DNA of 64,000 nucleotides from Petaurus breviceps papuanus (GCA_028583685.1 JAMXIF010001164.1:12638676-12702675), one strand, 5' to 3'; counted from the stretch's first letter, positions 12,184 to 23,337 are shown. Numbers and translations: made by a program. The notes: a model not told the origin generated them from the sequence alone.

Positions 12184-13680
12184 CTATCAGCCAAAAACAA
12201 ACAAAACAAAAACAAAAAGAGAAGAAAACAACTACCAACAACAAAAATATAGATCACTCAGACCTAATTGTCCCAAAGGCAACAACTGTTTCACTGCCCA
12301 CTGCCCATGTGAACACTGACACCATTTACAGAATTTTCCTTCTCCTTGGGGTGGAAGGTACTGCCAAGTGAATCATTATTTATTAACCAGGCTGCTGTTC
12401 ACATATGCACACTCTAGGAAGGGAGTTTAGAAGGGTGGAAACACTGGGCTTTCCCTTAAAGACCCCTGAAAGGGAACAGAGAAGGTAAATCAGTTGGAGG
12501 AATTAAGCCTCAGATGTACTTCCTTATCTCCCTAATGCTCATCCACTGTGTACAGTAAGTAACCCAACTCCCACTAACTAGGCAGCCTCTGCAGCTGGAG
12601 CAACCCATTTACCTTATTCATTTTTTTTTTTAAATGGCATTAAAAGAAGAAATCCAAAATCTTGATGTTCTAAAAAGATATACACCCCCAGATTAAGGGA
12701 TATTCAAATATCCGGTTCCTTGATCCACACCTTTTGCTTAAACAATTAGCCTTTTTGAAAAACTCAAGTCTGGTTTCTACTACCCCACCCCAAAGGGTCT
12801 TCCTACTTCCAAGGAAAGGAGGATCTTACTAATGATTGCCTTTGCCCAGGGCTGGCAAGTATCAAGTTACCGTCTTGTTTGCCATTCTGATTTGTGGTAG
12901 GCTCCCTCCCTCCCACCAGCACCCAATGTATAGTCCTTGCCTGTTTCTCCAATTCCCACCATGATATTGCTTTGCATATTGACTCTTTGTCATGGGGCTC
13001 ATAAAAACAAAATTAATACATTCTTTGCAAAAATGTTTAAATCTCTGAAAGTAATACTGCATTCAGCTAATAACTAAGGCATGCAAAGGGCTATGAAATT
13101 CCAGAATTTAAACAATTGACTATTCTTGAAGGAGATACTGAAGAGTTAATGGAGGACACTGCTCCTTGCTTCCTAGATGCTATGATCCAAAATATTAAAA
13201 GTCAGATAAAGACAGCATAATTAAAGCATTTTGCAGAGTGGCACTGCTCGGAACTCCAACTGGCGGTCTCTGTGTTTGTCCTAAATAACCTTCACAGGTT
13301 GCAGAAAAGTGTTACCAGATCCCAATCAATTGTCAGATTAAGCTGGTTCCTGAGGGATTTTAGTATAAAACCTTAAACCAGGGAGATATCCTCATAGTTG
13401 GAGCGAAGATTTCCGTAAACGTTAGCAGGGAACAGTTTGCCTTTATCAAAATATCATTCTTCAGTAAATCAGGGAGTGATGCCAATAATTTAGTAGAGAA
13501 AGTAGAGGGTGCATTCAAAGGGAGCTACTTCCTAATGGTTGGGTGCTTTGCTCATATAGATAGCAGAAATTATGCCACTACAGCTTTCCTTATTTTTCAG
13601 ACCCAGATGTGAAGGGACCAGGTGGGGGATGGGGCAGTGTTATAACCTCAGCATTTGGAGACAAGAACAAAAATATTTCT
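9260..13680. other. Repeat-poor intron stretch next to the NRG3 promoter
   Basis: About 4.4 kb in which I recognise no SINE or LINE, only a (CA)n array (12154-12182). This contrasts with a recognisable repeat about every 1-2 kb elsewhere. Short frames here show no family features. It may be regulatory DNA proximal to NRG3. Confidence 0.4.
12154..12182 (+). repeat. (CA)n microsatellite
   Basis: Pure dinucleotide array followed by A/C-rich sequence. Confidence 0.95.
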
Positions 13681-13689
13681 TGGAGAGGA

Positions 13690-13705
13690 GGGGGGGGGGG
13701 GGGGG
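13690..13705 (+). repeat. Poly-G run
   Basis: Sixteen G in a row on the plus strand, in intron 1 about 0.8 kb from exon 1. Such runs often vary in length and read poorly. Confidence 0.9.
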
Positions 13706-14462
13706 AGGCGCGCTCCATTGTCAGGAATACTGGCTGGAGAACAGCATCTCTGCAGGGCTTCCATAATATTTCCCCCTGGTTAACTTAATCTCACTCGCCA
13801 CAGAATCAATTTCAGCACCTTCCAGATAGCCAGTGGCGAATTTTGGGGTCATCAGTTAAGCCTTCTCACCATCGATTTTTTTTTTCCCTCCCTCCCTTCT
13901 CTCCCCTCCTCCCCTCAATTGTTTCTTATTAACTCTTCCAGGTGGCAACCGGCTGGGTAGGGCGGCTTCCCATTTATATACATCATTTTATATACATGTT
14001 AGGCTCAAATGGCTGCTTCTATTATATTACAGGCTCTTACAAACGGTCAAACTTCCCTTTGTTTTCAATTTTGTTTGGGGGTGTTTCTTTGGTATTTTGA
14101 AGAGGTGGGGATGTTTATAGGTTCCCCCCCACCCCACCCCAACACACACACCCCTTAAATTCAAGCCTAGCATTTCTGCAGTCATCAGGGACGCACTGGC
14201 TTTAACCCTTTGAAGAGGGAGGGGGAAGAGACCTCTTGTCACACTTGTCCGAGACTCAGAGAGGGGGAGGAGGAGCCTTGAGACTTCCTCCTAGAGAACA
14301 AAATTTTATTCTTTCTTTGGCAATATGAACCAGTTTTCACATAGTACCCCAGACACGAGTCTGGAGTGGTTGGTGGAAGGGAACGGGGGGAGACGCAGGA
14401 GCCCCAAAGGGAAGAGTATTGTAGGCATACTGTAAATCAAAGGCAAGAAGGCTTTCGTTTTT

Positions 14463-14468
14463 ACTTAC
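14463..14468 (-). other. NRG3: Splice donor of NRG3 exon 1
   Basis: The gene-strand sequence at the end of the exon reads TTTC followed by GTAAGTAA, a near-perfect U1 match. It leaves one base (C) of the next codon, fitting the His codon that follows SPKF in human NRG3. Confidence 0.93.
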
Positions 14469-15300
14469 GAAATTTGGGGCTGGTGCTAGGTTCTGGTGTG
14501 ATGGTGGTAGAGGAGGAGGAAGAGGAGGAGGAGGAGGAGGAGGAGGAGGAAGAATCCTGAAAGGGAGACAGGGTCCAGGAGGGAGTTGAGTCGTGGAGGT
14601 AGGAGGAGGTAGCGTATGCCGCAGTGGGCCAAGAGGGCATTGGCTGGGTACTGGGGGCCCCTGGCAGGGGTGGGCGGGAACCCTGCGTGCTGCTGCTGAA
14701 GAAGGGGACCGTGGTGGAGAGTACTGTCGGGGGGGCTGCGGTGTGCCGCACCGTTGTGGAGCGGGGGCTGGCCCGGATGGGCACCCGGTGCCCAGGGAAG
14801 CGAGTGGGCGCCCGCGTGATGGTGGTCAGACGAGTGCTAATCCGGTTGGGCGTCCTGGAGGAGGCGGTGCCGGAGGACGGGGTAGAGGTGGAGGTGGATG
14901 TGGTGGTCGTGGTCGTGGTGGTCTCCATGCCCTTGGGGAAGGAGCTGGGCTTGGAGAGGAAAAAGGGGTCCTGGCCGATCCCCTTGGAGTCCACCAAATC
15001 GGTGGGCACGTACTCCTTGACCGAACCCACCACGATCCATTTAAGAAGCATGAGGCTGAGCCCCAGGCCGATGAAGCCGATGAACAGGGGCACCACGCAA
15101 AGCCAAGTCTGCTGCCGGTTCCATACAATGCAGTTGCTACAGCGTAACTCCCGGGGGGGCTCGGCTGCCCCTTCCCCGTCCGGGCCCCCGCCCGCCGCCG
15201 CTGCTGCCCCTTCCTCGGCGGCGGCAGCGGCGGCGGCCGCTGTGGCAGCGGCGGCAGAAGCGGCACCAGTTGGGGAGGCACCGCTCGCCCCTTCACTCAT
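14469..15300 (-). CDS. NRG3: Neuregulin 3, first coding exon (partial CDS)
   Basis: NRG3 is a membrane-anchored EGF-family ligand of the ERBB4 receptor, mainly neural. This exon codes the first 277 residues plus one base of codon 278. The protein starts MSEGASGASP and closely matches mammalian NRG3 as I remember it. Seen in order: Ala/Gly-rich N-terminus with Ala runs (about residues 13-36), a short Cys motif RCSNC (53-57), a hydrophobic membrane segment (about 67-91), a conserved juxtamembrane stretch with EYVPTDLVDSKG, then a long Ser/Thr/Pro-rich mucin-like region (125-277) with Thr runs and a 15-Ser run (250-264). The frame ends at a consensus donor, GTAAGT (14463-14468), giving a phase-1 boundary after SPKF, as in human NRG3. 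The start has A at -3. The EGF domain and second membrane segment are in later exons outside the window, to the left. Ala and Ser tracts look longer than in human. Confidence 0.97.
14510..14551 (-). repeat. NRG3: Coding triplet array for the NRG3 poly-Ser run
   Basis: On the gene strand this is TCC/TCT repeated, in frame, coding most of the 15-Ser run just before the donor. One or two synonymous interruptions are seen. Confidence 0.9.
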
Positions 15301-15730
15301 CCTAGGAGCCTTTTCACCTTCGCCCCCCGCGGGGAAGCCAGAGAGACATCAGGGACCCAGAGCCGGCGGGCAGAAAACAGCAGCAGCGGCGGTGGCGGCG
15401 GCGGCGGCAGCGGCAGCGGCAGCAGCAGCAGCAGCAGTAGCATGCGAATCTTCGCCCTTCCCCCACTCTCCCTCCCTCCCCCCCCCCCCCTAAAAAAAGG
15501 GAGAGAGACAGCGAGAGGGGAAGGAGGCGCGGAAAGAAAAGGGGGAGGGGAGGGAGGAAAGGGGTAGGGGAAAAAACCCTTCCCCCCAAAATCACCAGTC
15601 TTCCAGGCTTGAAGTCAGTTAATCGCGGGGCATTGGTCCTTTCCCAAAATGAGCTCTCCTCCTGTGTTGGCCCCCGAGCATCTGCCGAATCAGCCCCGTC
15701 ACCATGCTGTCTCCATCCACACACAGGAGC
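15301..15730 (-). promoter_or_regulatory. NRG3: NRG3 5' UTR with CAG/CGG-type triplet tract
   Basis: This is GC-rich sequence directly upstream of the NRG3 start codon, presumably transcribed as 5' UTR; the cap site cannot be read from sequence. It holds an impure triplet tract at 15378-15440, reading CTG then CCG repeats on the gene strand, and a C-run at 15479-15490. An upstream ORF of 136 codons (ATG at 15722-15724, stop at 15314-15316) would end 13 nt before the NRG3 ATG if transcription begins far enough upstream. The triplet tract lies inside that ORF and gives Cys/Arg-rich low-complexity residues. Confidence 0.6.
15378..15440 (-). repeat. NRG3: Triplet tract in NRG3 5' UTR
   Basis: Plus-strand wording is CAG CAG CGG, then GGC repeats, then CAG repeats. 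On the gene strand it is a CTG/CCG compound tract about 60-120 nt upstream of the start codon. Confidence 0.9.
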
Positions 15731-16399
15731 CTTTCCAACATCCTCCTCCTTTGCCCCTCGGCGCTCCCCGGGGTTCTTCGCTCACAACCCCCACCACCAC
15801 CCGTCTCCCTCCCTTCCCCCTCTCTTTTTTTTTTTTTTTCCCCCGTTCTTCCTTTGATTCCTTGCAAGTCACAGCAATCAGCCTTCTGGATTTTTTACGA
15901 TCCCAACCATCCGGATGGAGAAACACCAAGCCACATTCCAACACAGGGAACCGGTCCCACTTTACGAGCGATTTTTCACCCACCCTTCTTCAATTTTTTT
16001 TTTCCCTCTCTTTCCTCTCCTCCCTCTTCTCTCTAGCCTTGGTGCACTAGCATTCCTAGGCTGCTTCTTTGAGAGCGACGGAGCAGCGAAATGCACCTGT
16101 TATTCAGCGGTCCTGCAGCCAACCCTTGGACAGCACTTTAAGAGAGAGACCAATCCGAAAGCAGAGCGGAGGGAGAGGAGACCACAGCTTTTCCCTCTCG
16201 CCTTCTCCCTTACCAGCATCAGCACCAGCGCCAGGACCAACCTGACATCCGAACTCAGGCAAGCGCTCTCTCCAGCATCAGTGATCCAAGTAAAAAGGAA
16301 AATAGAGATAGAGTCAGATTAGGGGCCAGATATCCGAGAAAAAGGAAAAAGTAAACCCACATTTTTTTTTTTTAAAGCAGATCCTGTTGATGTCCAAAC

Positions 16400-17380
16400 C
16401 AGCTATTTTTTTTTTTTAGGCGGGGGTGGGGGAGAGAGGAAATATCTGTAGTCTACTGGATAGAGACACCGGCAAAAGGCAGCTTTTGCCAACCTTGCAG
16501 CTTCCCGATTCAATTGTGTATTCCTAGGGCAGAGTCAAAGAAAGCAGGCTGGGTTTCAGGAAAAGTGTAGCGCCTCCCACCAAAGCCTAATGGTGGTTTC
16601 TTAATGCGCATAAGATAAATAAATGATCCAAGTAAGGCTCAACACCACCCCCACCCCCCCATCGCACCCGGGAGGTGGATGGCAAAATCCGTTTTTCGAC
16701 AGGTTCTGAGGCCATCTCGGGTGCTGATCCAATAGGGTTTCATCTGAAGCTGGAGGGAATGTACATGTGTGACTGACTGTGTATGTCTGCGGATATGTGT
16801 GCCAGCCAACGCACCCAAGTGTGGTTTAGAGGGAAACAGATACCTTCACGCAGGATTTCCTGCAAGTGATATAATGGGATAGCCTTCTTTCTACAGTACT
16901 TGCAAAAAGTACCTCAACCAAGGGGGTTAGAAAGCAGCATTCCTCAAAGAACTTCCCCCCTCCTCTCTTTTTCTCTTAAATATGCAGGATATGTGTGTGT
17001 GCACACACATATGTATACATAGATATATGTGTGTGTGTATACACACATAATTTTACTTGTGCTTCAGGATAACTCCTTACAGAAAATTAACTATGTAAGA
17101 TTGTGGTTTAGAGCTCCTCCCTTCTCATTAAAAAATGATGTATGAAAGAGGGTCAAATAGAAGTTGAGGCAAAGGGAATAACCATTAGAAAAACCCTAGA
17201 TAAAGTATTGAAGAAATTAGCAGCAGTTGAAATTCTACTTAACTCCATATTACTGTATATTATTGCAGGGCAGAAATTAGGAATGAGAAAGGATAAGGGT
17301 GAGACGTTTGATTTTCTTCCCTATGGAACTCTGGGATAAGGAGAATTCCTCTCCTCATACCAATGAACACCTAAAACTTC
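16400..17380. other. Flanking DNA upstream of NRG3, no gene
   Basis: Unique sequence with a TG/TA-rich patch (16985-17050). No coding or repeat family signature was recognised. Confidence 0.4.
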
Positions 17381-17500
17381 TACTCCTAGAAAAGCCACTA
17401 GCTGGTTGAGTGTTTTGCCAAGGTCACAAAGCCAGTTTGTAATAGAGATAGTATTTAAAGCCAGGTCTTCTTGGTTCAGAGACCAGCTCTCAACAGCAGA
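17380..17500 (-). repeat. MIR fragment (antisense)
   Basis: TTGCCAAGGTCACAAAGCCA and TAAAGCCAGGTCTTCTTGG in antisense MIR order. Confidence 0.55.
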
Positions 17501-18309
17501 AGAAAAGAAGTCAGAAGATGCTTCATAAATGCTTATCACAACAAAGAGTACTGCCCTCCAAACTCTACTTCCATTACACTCTTCCTAAGACTACCAAAAC
17601 CCAGAGTTTTTTTAATCAGCCAGCCAGATTTGGCTGGCTTAATTAGGGCCTTGGATGCCTTTGTTTCCCCAGGCTGTAACAGCCTCCCTTAGGAGTGTAG
17701 ATTTTTTCAGGTGGTAGGAAGAATAGAAGAAAAGGGGAAAGGGGAAAAAGAAACTTTCTTTTCCCAATGTAATATGGTTTCATCAGGTATATGCTATGAC
17801 CATTTTAAAATTGATTTTAGCTTATACAATATCCTGACTTTTCTGGAATTGATAACTTGGATTTTTTTTTAAATGAAGAAATTAACCCCATACAAACACA
17901 TGCACACACATCCATATTTCCTCATCTTAAAAAAAAACCATATTTTAAACCCTTTCAGCACAACAAGTCTCATTGTTTAAAAATCTACAGACACTTACTA
18001 TGGTCTATCATGCATTTCTCACAGAGGCAATAAAACAGAGTAAAAAAAAATTATTTCCCAAGCAAGATACTGCGAAAAGACAGTAAGTGTCATAAATGGA
18101 AAATCACTTCTTAAAGAGATGTCAGGATTATTGGCTCCCAAATTTTTCTCTGACCTCCTAACTCTACATAGAAATTCCTTTGCCTCTCCAAAGGTTCTTT
18201 TGATGTTAGCTTAATCCCATTCATGATTTTGAAACTGCAGTTTTGTTTTGGTCTGTTCTTATTACTTCCTTCATCTATCTAACTCCTTATTGATCTAAAA
18301 CTAAGATTC

Positions 18310-18800
18310 TAAGATCTGGAACTAGAATTCTAAGTTAGTGGAAGGTATCTTGGAGGTCATCTATTCCAAAGCCTTAATTTTAAAGATAAGAAATGGAGAT
18401 CCACAGAGGTTAAGTGATCAAATAAGGTACTAGGTCAAACAATTGAGCAACATCAGATCTGGGATTGAAACCTAAGTCCTTTGATTTCAGTTTCACTGTT
18501 CTTTCCATTGTATTATATTCCTGGCCTACAAGATCTCTATAGGGATGACACATGGACCCCAATCTGAATTATAGTGTCCTGGCATGCAAAATCACTCCAC
18601 TAATTCAGATTAGCAAATTGTAAATTCTAACAATAATGAGTTACTGATACATTTAGAGATTGAGTGATTGGTACTTGGTCTCACAGGCAGTAGATGCCAG
18701 TAGCCTAACTTAAACCTAGTTCTTTTTGAGTCCAACCCTCTTATTTTACAAATGAGGAAATGAAGGTTGAGACATTATGTGACTTTCCCTTGCCCCCCTC
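18310..18800 (-). repeat. MIR-derived fragments (antisense), at least two
   Basis: GGAGGTCATCTATTCCAAAG, GAGATCCACAGAGGTTAAGTG and TCTTTCCATTGTATTATA form one copy. A second set with ACAGGCAGTAGATGCCAG and TTATTTTACAAATGAGGAAA follows. All are old and diverged. Confidence 0.5.
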
Positions 18801-19404
18801 CCAGAAAGCTCTAGATTACATACCATGCTATCTCACACCAAATAAATTCCTCTTTCCACCACCCTGTTCTGTTACCTCATGTTCACAAATTCCTTCAACA
18901 GCTATGGCTCTGTTTTCAAACAAAGTTTATAAAATCTCTCCCTGGTTTACAAAACCATTTGCCTTTTCTACTTTTTTAACAACCCATTTATTAGGTTCAA
19001 AGTGATCTAATTTCTCCCCACTCCTGAGTCACATACCCATTTGCTTCTCAGAAAAAAAAAATGTCATAACAGAAGAAAAATGGGGGGGAGTCCTTTACCT
19101 GAAAGCCAGGTGCCTTCCATGCCATACCAACCCATCCAAGAGATTTTGGCTCATTTGGTGATCATTAACTTGCATTTTTGTTGTCAGACTCCCTGGCAGC
19201 AGGTGCTGAGTATTGCCAGAGGAATCAGCCTGGGAATTCCACAGCTGACATCAGAGAAGGAGGCGGTCATTTGGAATTCCAGCAAGTTGCCAACCAGTCT
19301 CATGTTAATTTGGTGCAGGTGTGTGTTGATTGGCAGTTTTGTTTTGTTTTTTTTTCTTGGTGGGGTTAGGGGAGGACAGAGAGTGGATTCTTCTTTTTCA
19401 TGAA

Positions 19405-19490
19405 ACCCATAATCAGTTCCTAACCTTGAGCAAGTTACTTAACCCCAATTGCTTAAAAAAAAATAACTTTATAAATAAAAAAAAAAGTTC
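19405..19490 (+). repeat. SINE 3' fragment
   Basis: TAACCTTGAGCAAGTTACTT followed by AACCCCAATTGCTT and A-rich tails. The wording TTGAGCAAG matches the variant found in the SINE dimer at 57.4 kb. Confidence 0.7.
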
Positions 19491-19639
19491 TGTTAAATAA
19501 GGCACCTTCCCAAATCAGTCTTCTATAGAGTTACAATATGTGTTTGCTGGAGCATACTGACAATTTTTGTAAGATCATTATCATCTGCTTCACATCAAGA
19601 AGAGATCTTTGTGCAAGTATCATCACAGTTGGTCAATTG

Positions 19640-20170
19640 TTCACCTTATGACCTGAGTAATACCTAGACCATACATGCTAATTTAAAGCCTTGTCTTCCC
19701 AGAGTGTATCTACGGTCTGAGAAGCTCAATACTGAGAGTTCCCCAACGAGCCTGTACAATGACATAAATAACAAGAAATGCATAGCCTGGAGGGGCAATG
19801 GGTAATATGTTTTACTTTCGCTCATTATGGTGACTGCTTCTGACTGTGCCCTTGGTAGGCGATAGGGCAACTGCAACCATCGGAATTTAATGTTCACACC
19901 ACTCATCCTTGCTTGCAAGTTGTAACTCCTCAGCAAAGTGCCATTTGCCCAGCAGCCAGTCTCTTTGTCACCAGTCAGTGTATTGAAGCTACTGACAAAG
20001 AGAGCAGCTCTTTTAGACTTAGAGAAAGGCAACATACTGTAAATGCACTGGGGACATCATGGTACTCCATCACTGAGAAATGTCAGTTCCTAGACCACCT
20101 TGAGCATGACTTCTTCCTAAACTTTCCTAATGGTTTTGGGGTGAATCACTGGCAGCCACTCTAATGGTTT
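19640..20170. other. Unassigned region with a 123-codon open frame on the minus strand
   Basis: The minus strand is open from 20035 to 19664. The protein is of ordinary composition with a hydrophobic stretch (LQAMHFLLFMSLYRL). I recognise no family, start context or splice context. It may be a chance frame or a decayed retrocopy. Confidence 0.15.
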
Positions 20171-20323
20171 AAACTTTGCCATTTTGAAAAAAAACAAGAA
20201 ACCAACAACTAATGTTTACCTGTTATTATGGATTGTTCCTGCCTGTCAGCTACCTTGTTTCCAGCTGCAGTTTCTGGATGTGGTTCAGTCTCTGCTAACT
20301 TTATGGAAAGAGTCTATAAAATG

Positions 20324-20324
<1 letters not shown>

Positions 20325-20361
<37 letters not shown>

Positions 20362-20487
20362 NNNNNNNNNNNNNNNNNNNNNNNNNNNNNNNNNNNNNNN
20401 NNNNNNNNNNNNNNNNNNNNNNNNNNNNNNNNNNNNNNNNNNNNNNNNNNNNNNNNNNNNNTCTCTGTCTCTGTCTCTCTCTCTCTG

Positions 20488-20518
<31 letters not shown>

Positions 20519-20519
20519 G

Positions 20520-20550
<31 letters not shown>

Positions 20551-20603
20551 GTCTCTCTGTCTCTCTGTCTCTCTGTCTCTCTGTCTCTCTCTCTCTCTCT
20601 CTC
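20325..20603 (+). repeat. (TC)n tract containing an assembly gap
   Basis: TC dinucleotides, later with TCTCTG interruptions, surround exactly 100 N (20362-20461). The N run is a conventional placeholder, so the true length is unknown. The long frames of Ser-Leu here are artefacts. Confidence 0.95.
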
Positions 20604-20849
20604 CATCTCTTCTCTTCTCTTTTTCTCTTTTCTTCCATCAGGATCTGAAATACTTCAATAAACATAATGATAACTATCTCTCTTTCTGTGTGTGTATAAA
20701 CACACATATATATCCATAATATTGTAGATATAATATATACACACAACATGTATATGTAATACACATCTATATTCTATTGCTGCAATATTTGCAAATTTCA
20801 AAGATTTAACTTAACCAAATTTCCAGTTCTTCTAAATTTTGACCTTCAT

Positions 20850-21050
20850 TATGTCTCTCGCATCCATAGTTTTGTATTGCCAGCGTAATTCAGCCACATA
20901 TCTCTTCTCACATGACTATTGTACCAGTCTCTTAACTGACCTCCCTGTTTCTAGTCACCCTTCTCTATACATCCTCTATGTAACTGTCAAATTGCTTTCC
21001 CAAAGAATAGGTCTGTTACATAAAAAAGCTTCAAGGACCCCAAATCTTCC
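20850..21050 (+). repeat. L2 LINE ORF2 3' fragment
   Basis: CTGACCTCCCTGTTTCTAGT, the TCTATACATCCTCTATGTAA stretch and AAATTGCTTTCCCAAAGAAT follow the L2 order for its C-terminal coding region. Diverged. Confidence 0.5.
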
Positions 21051-21729
21051 CGTTGATAATTTTTTTGAGTTTTTTTACTTGGATTTTAAATTTCTTTATA
21101 ATATCACTCAAATCTCATTTGTAGACAGAGTTCATATTTGGGTTGAAGAAAAGTTTTGTAGAGAAGAAAAAAAGATATTTGTCTTCGAAAATTTGAAATT
21201 TCAGATGAAAAAGGGAGAGAGACTGGTTACATTTAGCCTTTGATCATGAGGCAAAATAAAGATCAATGGGCAGAAATTGAAGGAAAGAAATTCGGAATTT
21301 TTATCAGTGAAAAAAAAAAATACTGAACAATTAACTATTCAAGTTCAGAAAGTGCCATTTCAGGAAATAGATTTTTCCTCCTTATTGCAGATCTTCCAGC
21401 AAGAACTAGAACCTATATAATTTGCAGAAGGAATTTGGGTTTTTAAGGTAGAGGTTGGGCTAGATGCTCACTAACAACCAGGGTTGTGCTGAAGCCAGCT
21501 CTTACCTGTTCATTAGAGACAATTTTAAAATTTTTAATGTAAGCATTGTCACCTCAGAAATTAGCAAAGACTACAAATCAAGGTTTGATTTATTGGTTTG
21601 TTGATGGTCTAGATGTAAGAAATTAATGGAGAAAATGACAATAATTCAGATTAAACTTAAAAATGTATAAGAGGTATCCAGAGAACCAGTTTTTAGCATT
21701 TACTAGCACTCCCCTGCAAGAACCCTTCT

Positions 21730-22095
21730 AACTCAGAAGTTCTGTGATTCTCCTCTCTTCAAACTCCATTTCAACCAAACTTATTACCTTGTTGATTCAT
21801 AGATCCGGCATTCTTTCTTTTTCCATTTCCATGGCTTTGACACCCCCTCACATACCTGGAATGTTCTCCAGTTCTTGGAATCTATACATCACCCTGAGCA
21901 AGCAGGACCCATTTAGAAACATGCCATGTCCAGAATCCATTAAATGTGTAGCCTATTAGGTGAGATGTCAGAAGGAGCCCATGGATATAAGCTCCTTGAG
22001 GGGAACGATCTATTTTTTTATCTTTTATCCCAAGTGCCCAGTAAGGTGGCTTTCATCAAAAAGATGGTAAATAAATACTTGTTGAGTTGAATGAT
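21730..22095 (+). repeat. L2 LINE 3' end
   Basis: CATACCTGGAATGTTCTCCA, then ATAAGCTCCTTGAGGGGAAC, and an AATAAATACTTGTTGAGTTG end: L2 C-terminal coding plus 3' tail, sense strand. Confidence 0.65.
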
Positions 22096-22274
22096 GGCCT
22101 AACAAAGACAGCCAGCACATCAGCTTCCTCTTAGCTGATATAAAAATTATTCTCTCAAAACATTGACATTATTAAGCAAGGCAATTGTAAACACCTGCAC
22201 TCAACAGGAGTCAATGAAGCTTAATATGCATTTGTAAAAACATCCTGGCTTCCACTCAATTACCAAAAAAAAAA

Positions 22275-22385
22275 TGTGTTGCCTCCTTAACTTCCAGTTT
22301 GTTGTGAGAATCAAAGGAGATAATTCACATAAAACACTTCTCAAAGTTTTAGGAACTATGCAACTGGAAACTATTATGGTGATTG
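22275..22385 (+). repeat. MIR 3' fragment
   Basis: GTTGTGAGAATCAAAGGAGA, TAATTCACATAAAACACTTC and TATTATGGTGATTGTCATC match the 3' half of MIR. Confidence 0.5.
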
Positions 22386-23337
22386 TCATCTCTTTCTTCT
22401 CATCATATTGAAGGAGTCCAGGTAGAAATAACTTAGGGACCTGTCACTATCCTATTAAAGACCTTTGAGATTTAATGCACAGACTACTACACAGGTGAAT
22501 AAAATAGTAGCTTTTTAAACTGAATATGAGTCTCAGAATATAAGGGCTTCTGGAAAATCAGCCAAAGTTGTTTCAAGACAACTGCAGGAGCAGACAAAAT
22601 ATAAGTCTCTATGTGCCTGGTTTATTTTACTAAGTCTCTGTATTTTAGTGCCTTTTATTACATATAGTTTGCAGATCATGACTTGGCAAAATCTATCAAA
22701 AATGTTATTCTATTTTTTAATGGATCAATGATATAATCACGAGGTTGTGGGTCGCAGCTCTGCGTTGTAATCACATTCCAGTAACAATGTAGTTTACTTG
22801 TGAAATTCTCAGAAAGGTTTTGTCATTCAAGGTTTAGTAATTTGTTAGTTTATAAAAGACAGTGAGCTTGTAATAAATAATTCTAGCCACCTAATCATGT
22901 ATTTCTCTTCCAGCATAGAGAGCCTGCAAAACTGGACCCACAGGGGCTGGAATTCCACAATACACACTTTTTTATACTTAGTCATTGGATTTTCAGATAG
23001 GTTGCAGCATAGGGATGGGTAGTTTCTAATTAGGAAGACTGAGCTCTTCATTCTCATGGTCTCCAATTCACAAATTCTAAATCTGGCATACCAAGATGAT
23101 GCTAAATATAGCAAAGTTATGGTTCACAAGTCTCAGGGGAGTAAAGGAGGTACCAAAAGTATTACATAAACTGAATATGGGACAGATATTTTATTCCTAT
23201 GTTAAAATACATACTAACCATGGAAGAACCATTTCCAAAAATTAGTCAAATTTACAGGCATCATAAATTTGGTAGTAACTTATAACTGTGCTTACACTCA
23301 GGTGAGAGGCTGATATTTACACTCCTTAAAAGATCAA

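Larger units (their letters stand above)
1..14462 (-). other. NRG3: NRG3 intron 1, 5' part
   Basis: Because the gene is read leftward, everything left of the exon 1 donor should be intron 1. In human this intron is hundreds of kilobases, so absence of exon 2 here is expected. No open frame resembling the EGF-domain exon was seen. The content is AT-rich unique DNA with SINE, MIR and L2 fossils listed separately. Confidence 0.8.
14560..16260 (-). promoter_or_regulatory. NRG3: CpG island and probable NRG3 promoter
   Basis: Base composition changes sharply from AT-rich flanks to GC-rich, CpG-rich DNA across exon 1 and its upstream side, as usual for a developmental neural gene. A CCAAT box is present on the plus strand (16149-16153; ATTGG on the gene strand), followed on the gene strand by a TTAAA stretch. 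Polypyrimidine blocks (for example 15806-15845) flank the island. No canonical TATA box at a suitable distance is convincing. The limits are by eye and the cap site is unknown. Confidence 0.6.

Noticed and set aside
14826-15296. Second minus-strand frame (156 codons) inside NRG3 exon 1
   Set aside because: Out-of-frame Pro/Arg-rich reading of the same exon. The NRG3 frame matches the known protein throughout.
14624-15493. Long plus-strand frame of 289 codons over NRG3 exon 1
   Set aside because: It is the antisense shadow of the GC-rich, repeat-coded NRG3 exon. Its residues are low-complexity Val and Ala runs with no family features.
15649-16050. Several 110-135 codon frames across 15.6-16.3 kb on both strands
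   Set aside because: Pro/Ser/Phe-rich low-complexity readings of polypyrimidine stretches in the NRG3 upstream region; no start, splice or family evidence.
20228-20719. Ser-Leu repeat protein of 163 codons
   Set aside because: Reading of a TC dinucleotide tract through an assembly gap of N.
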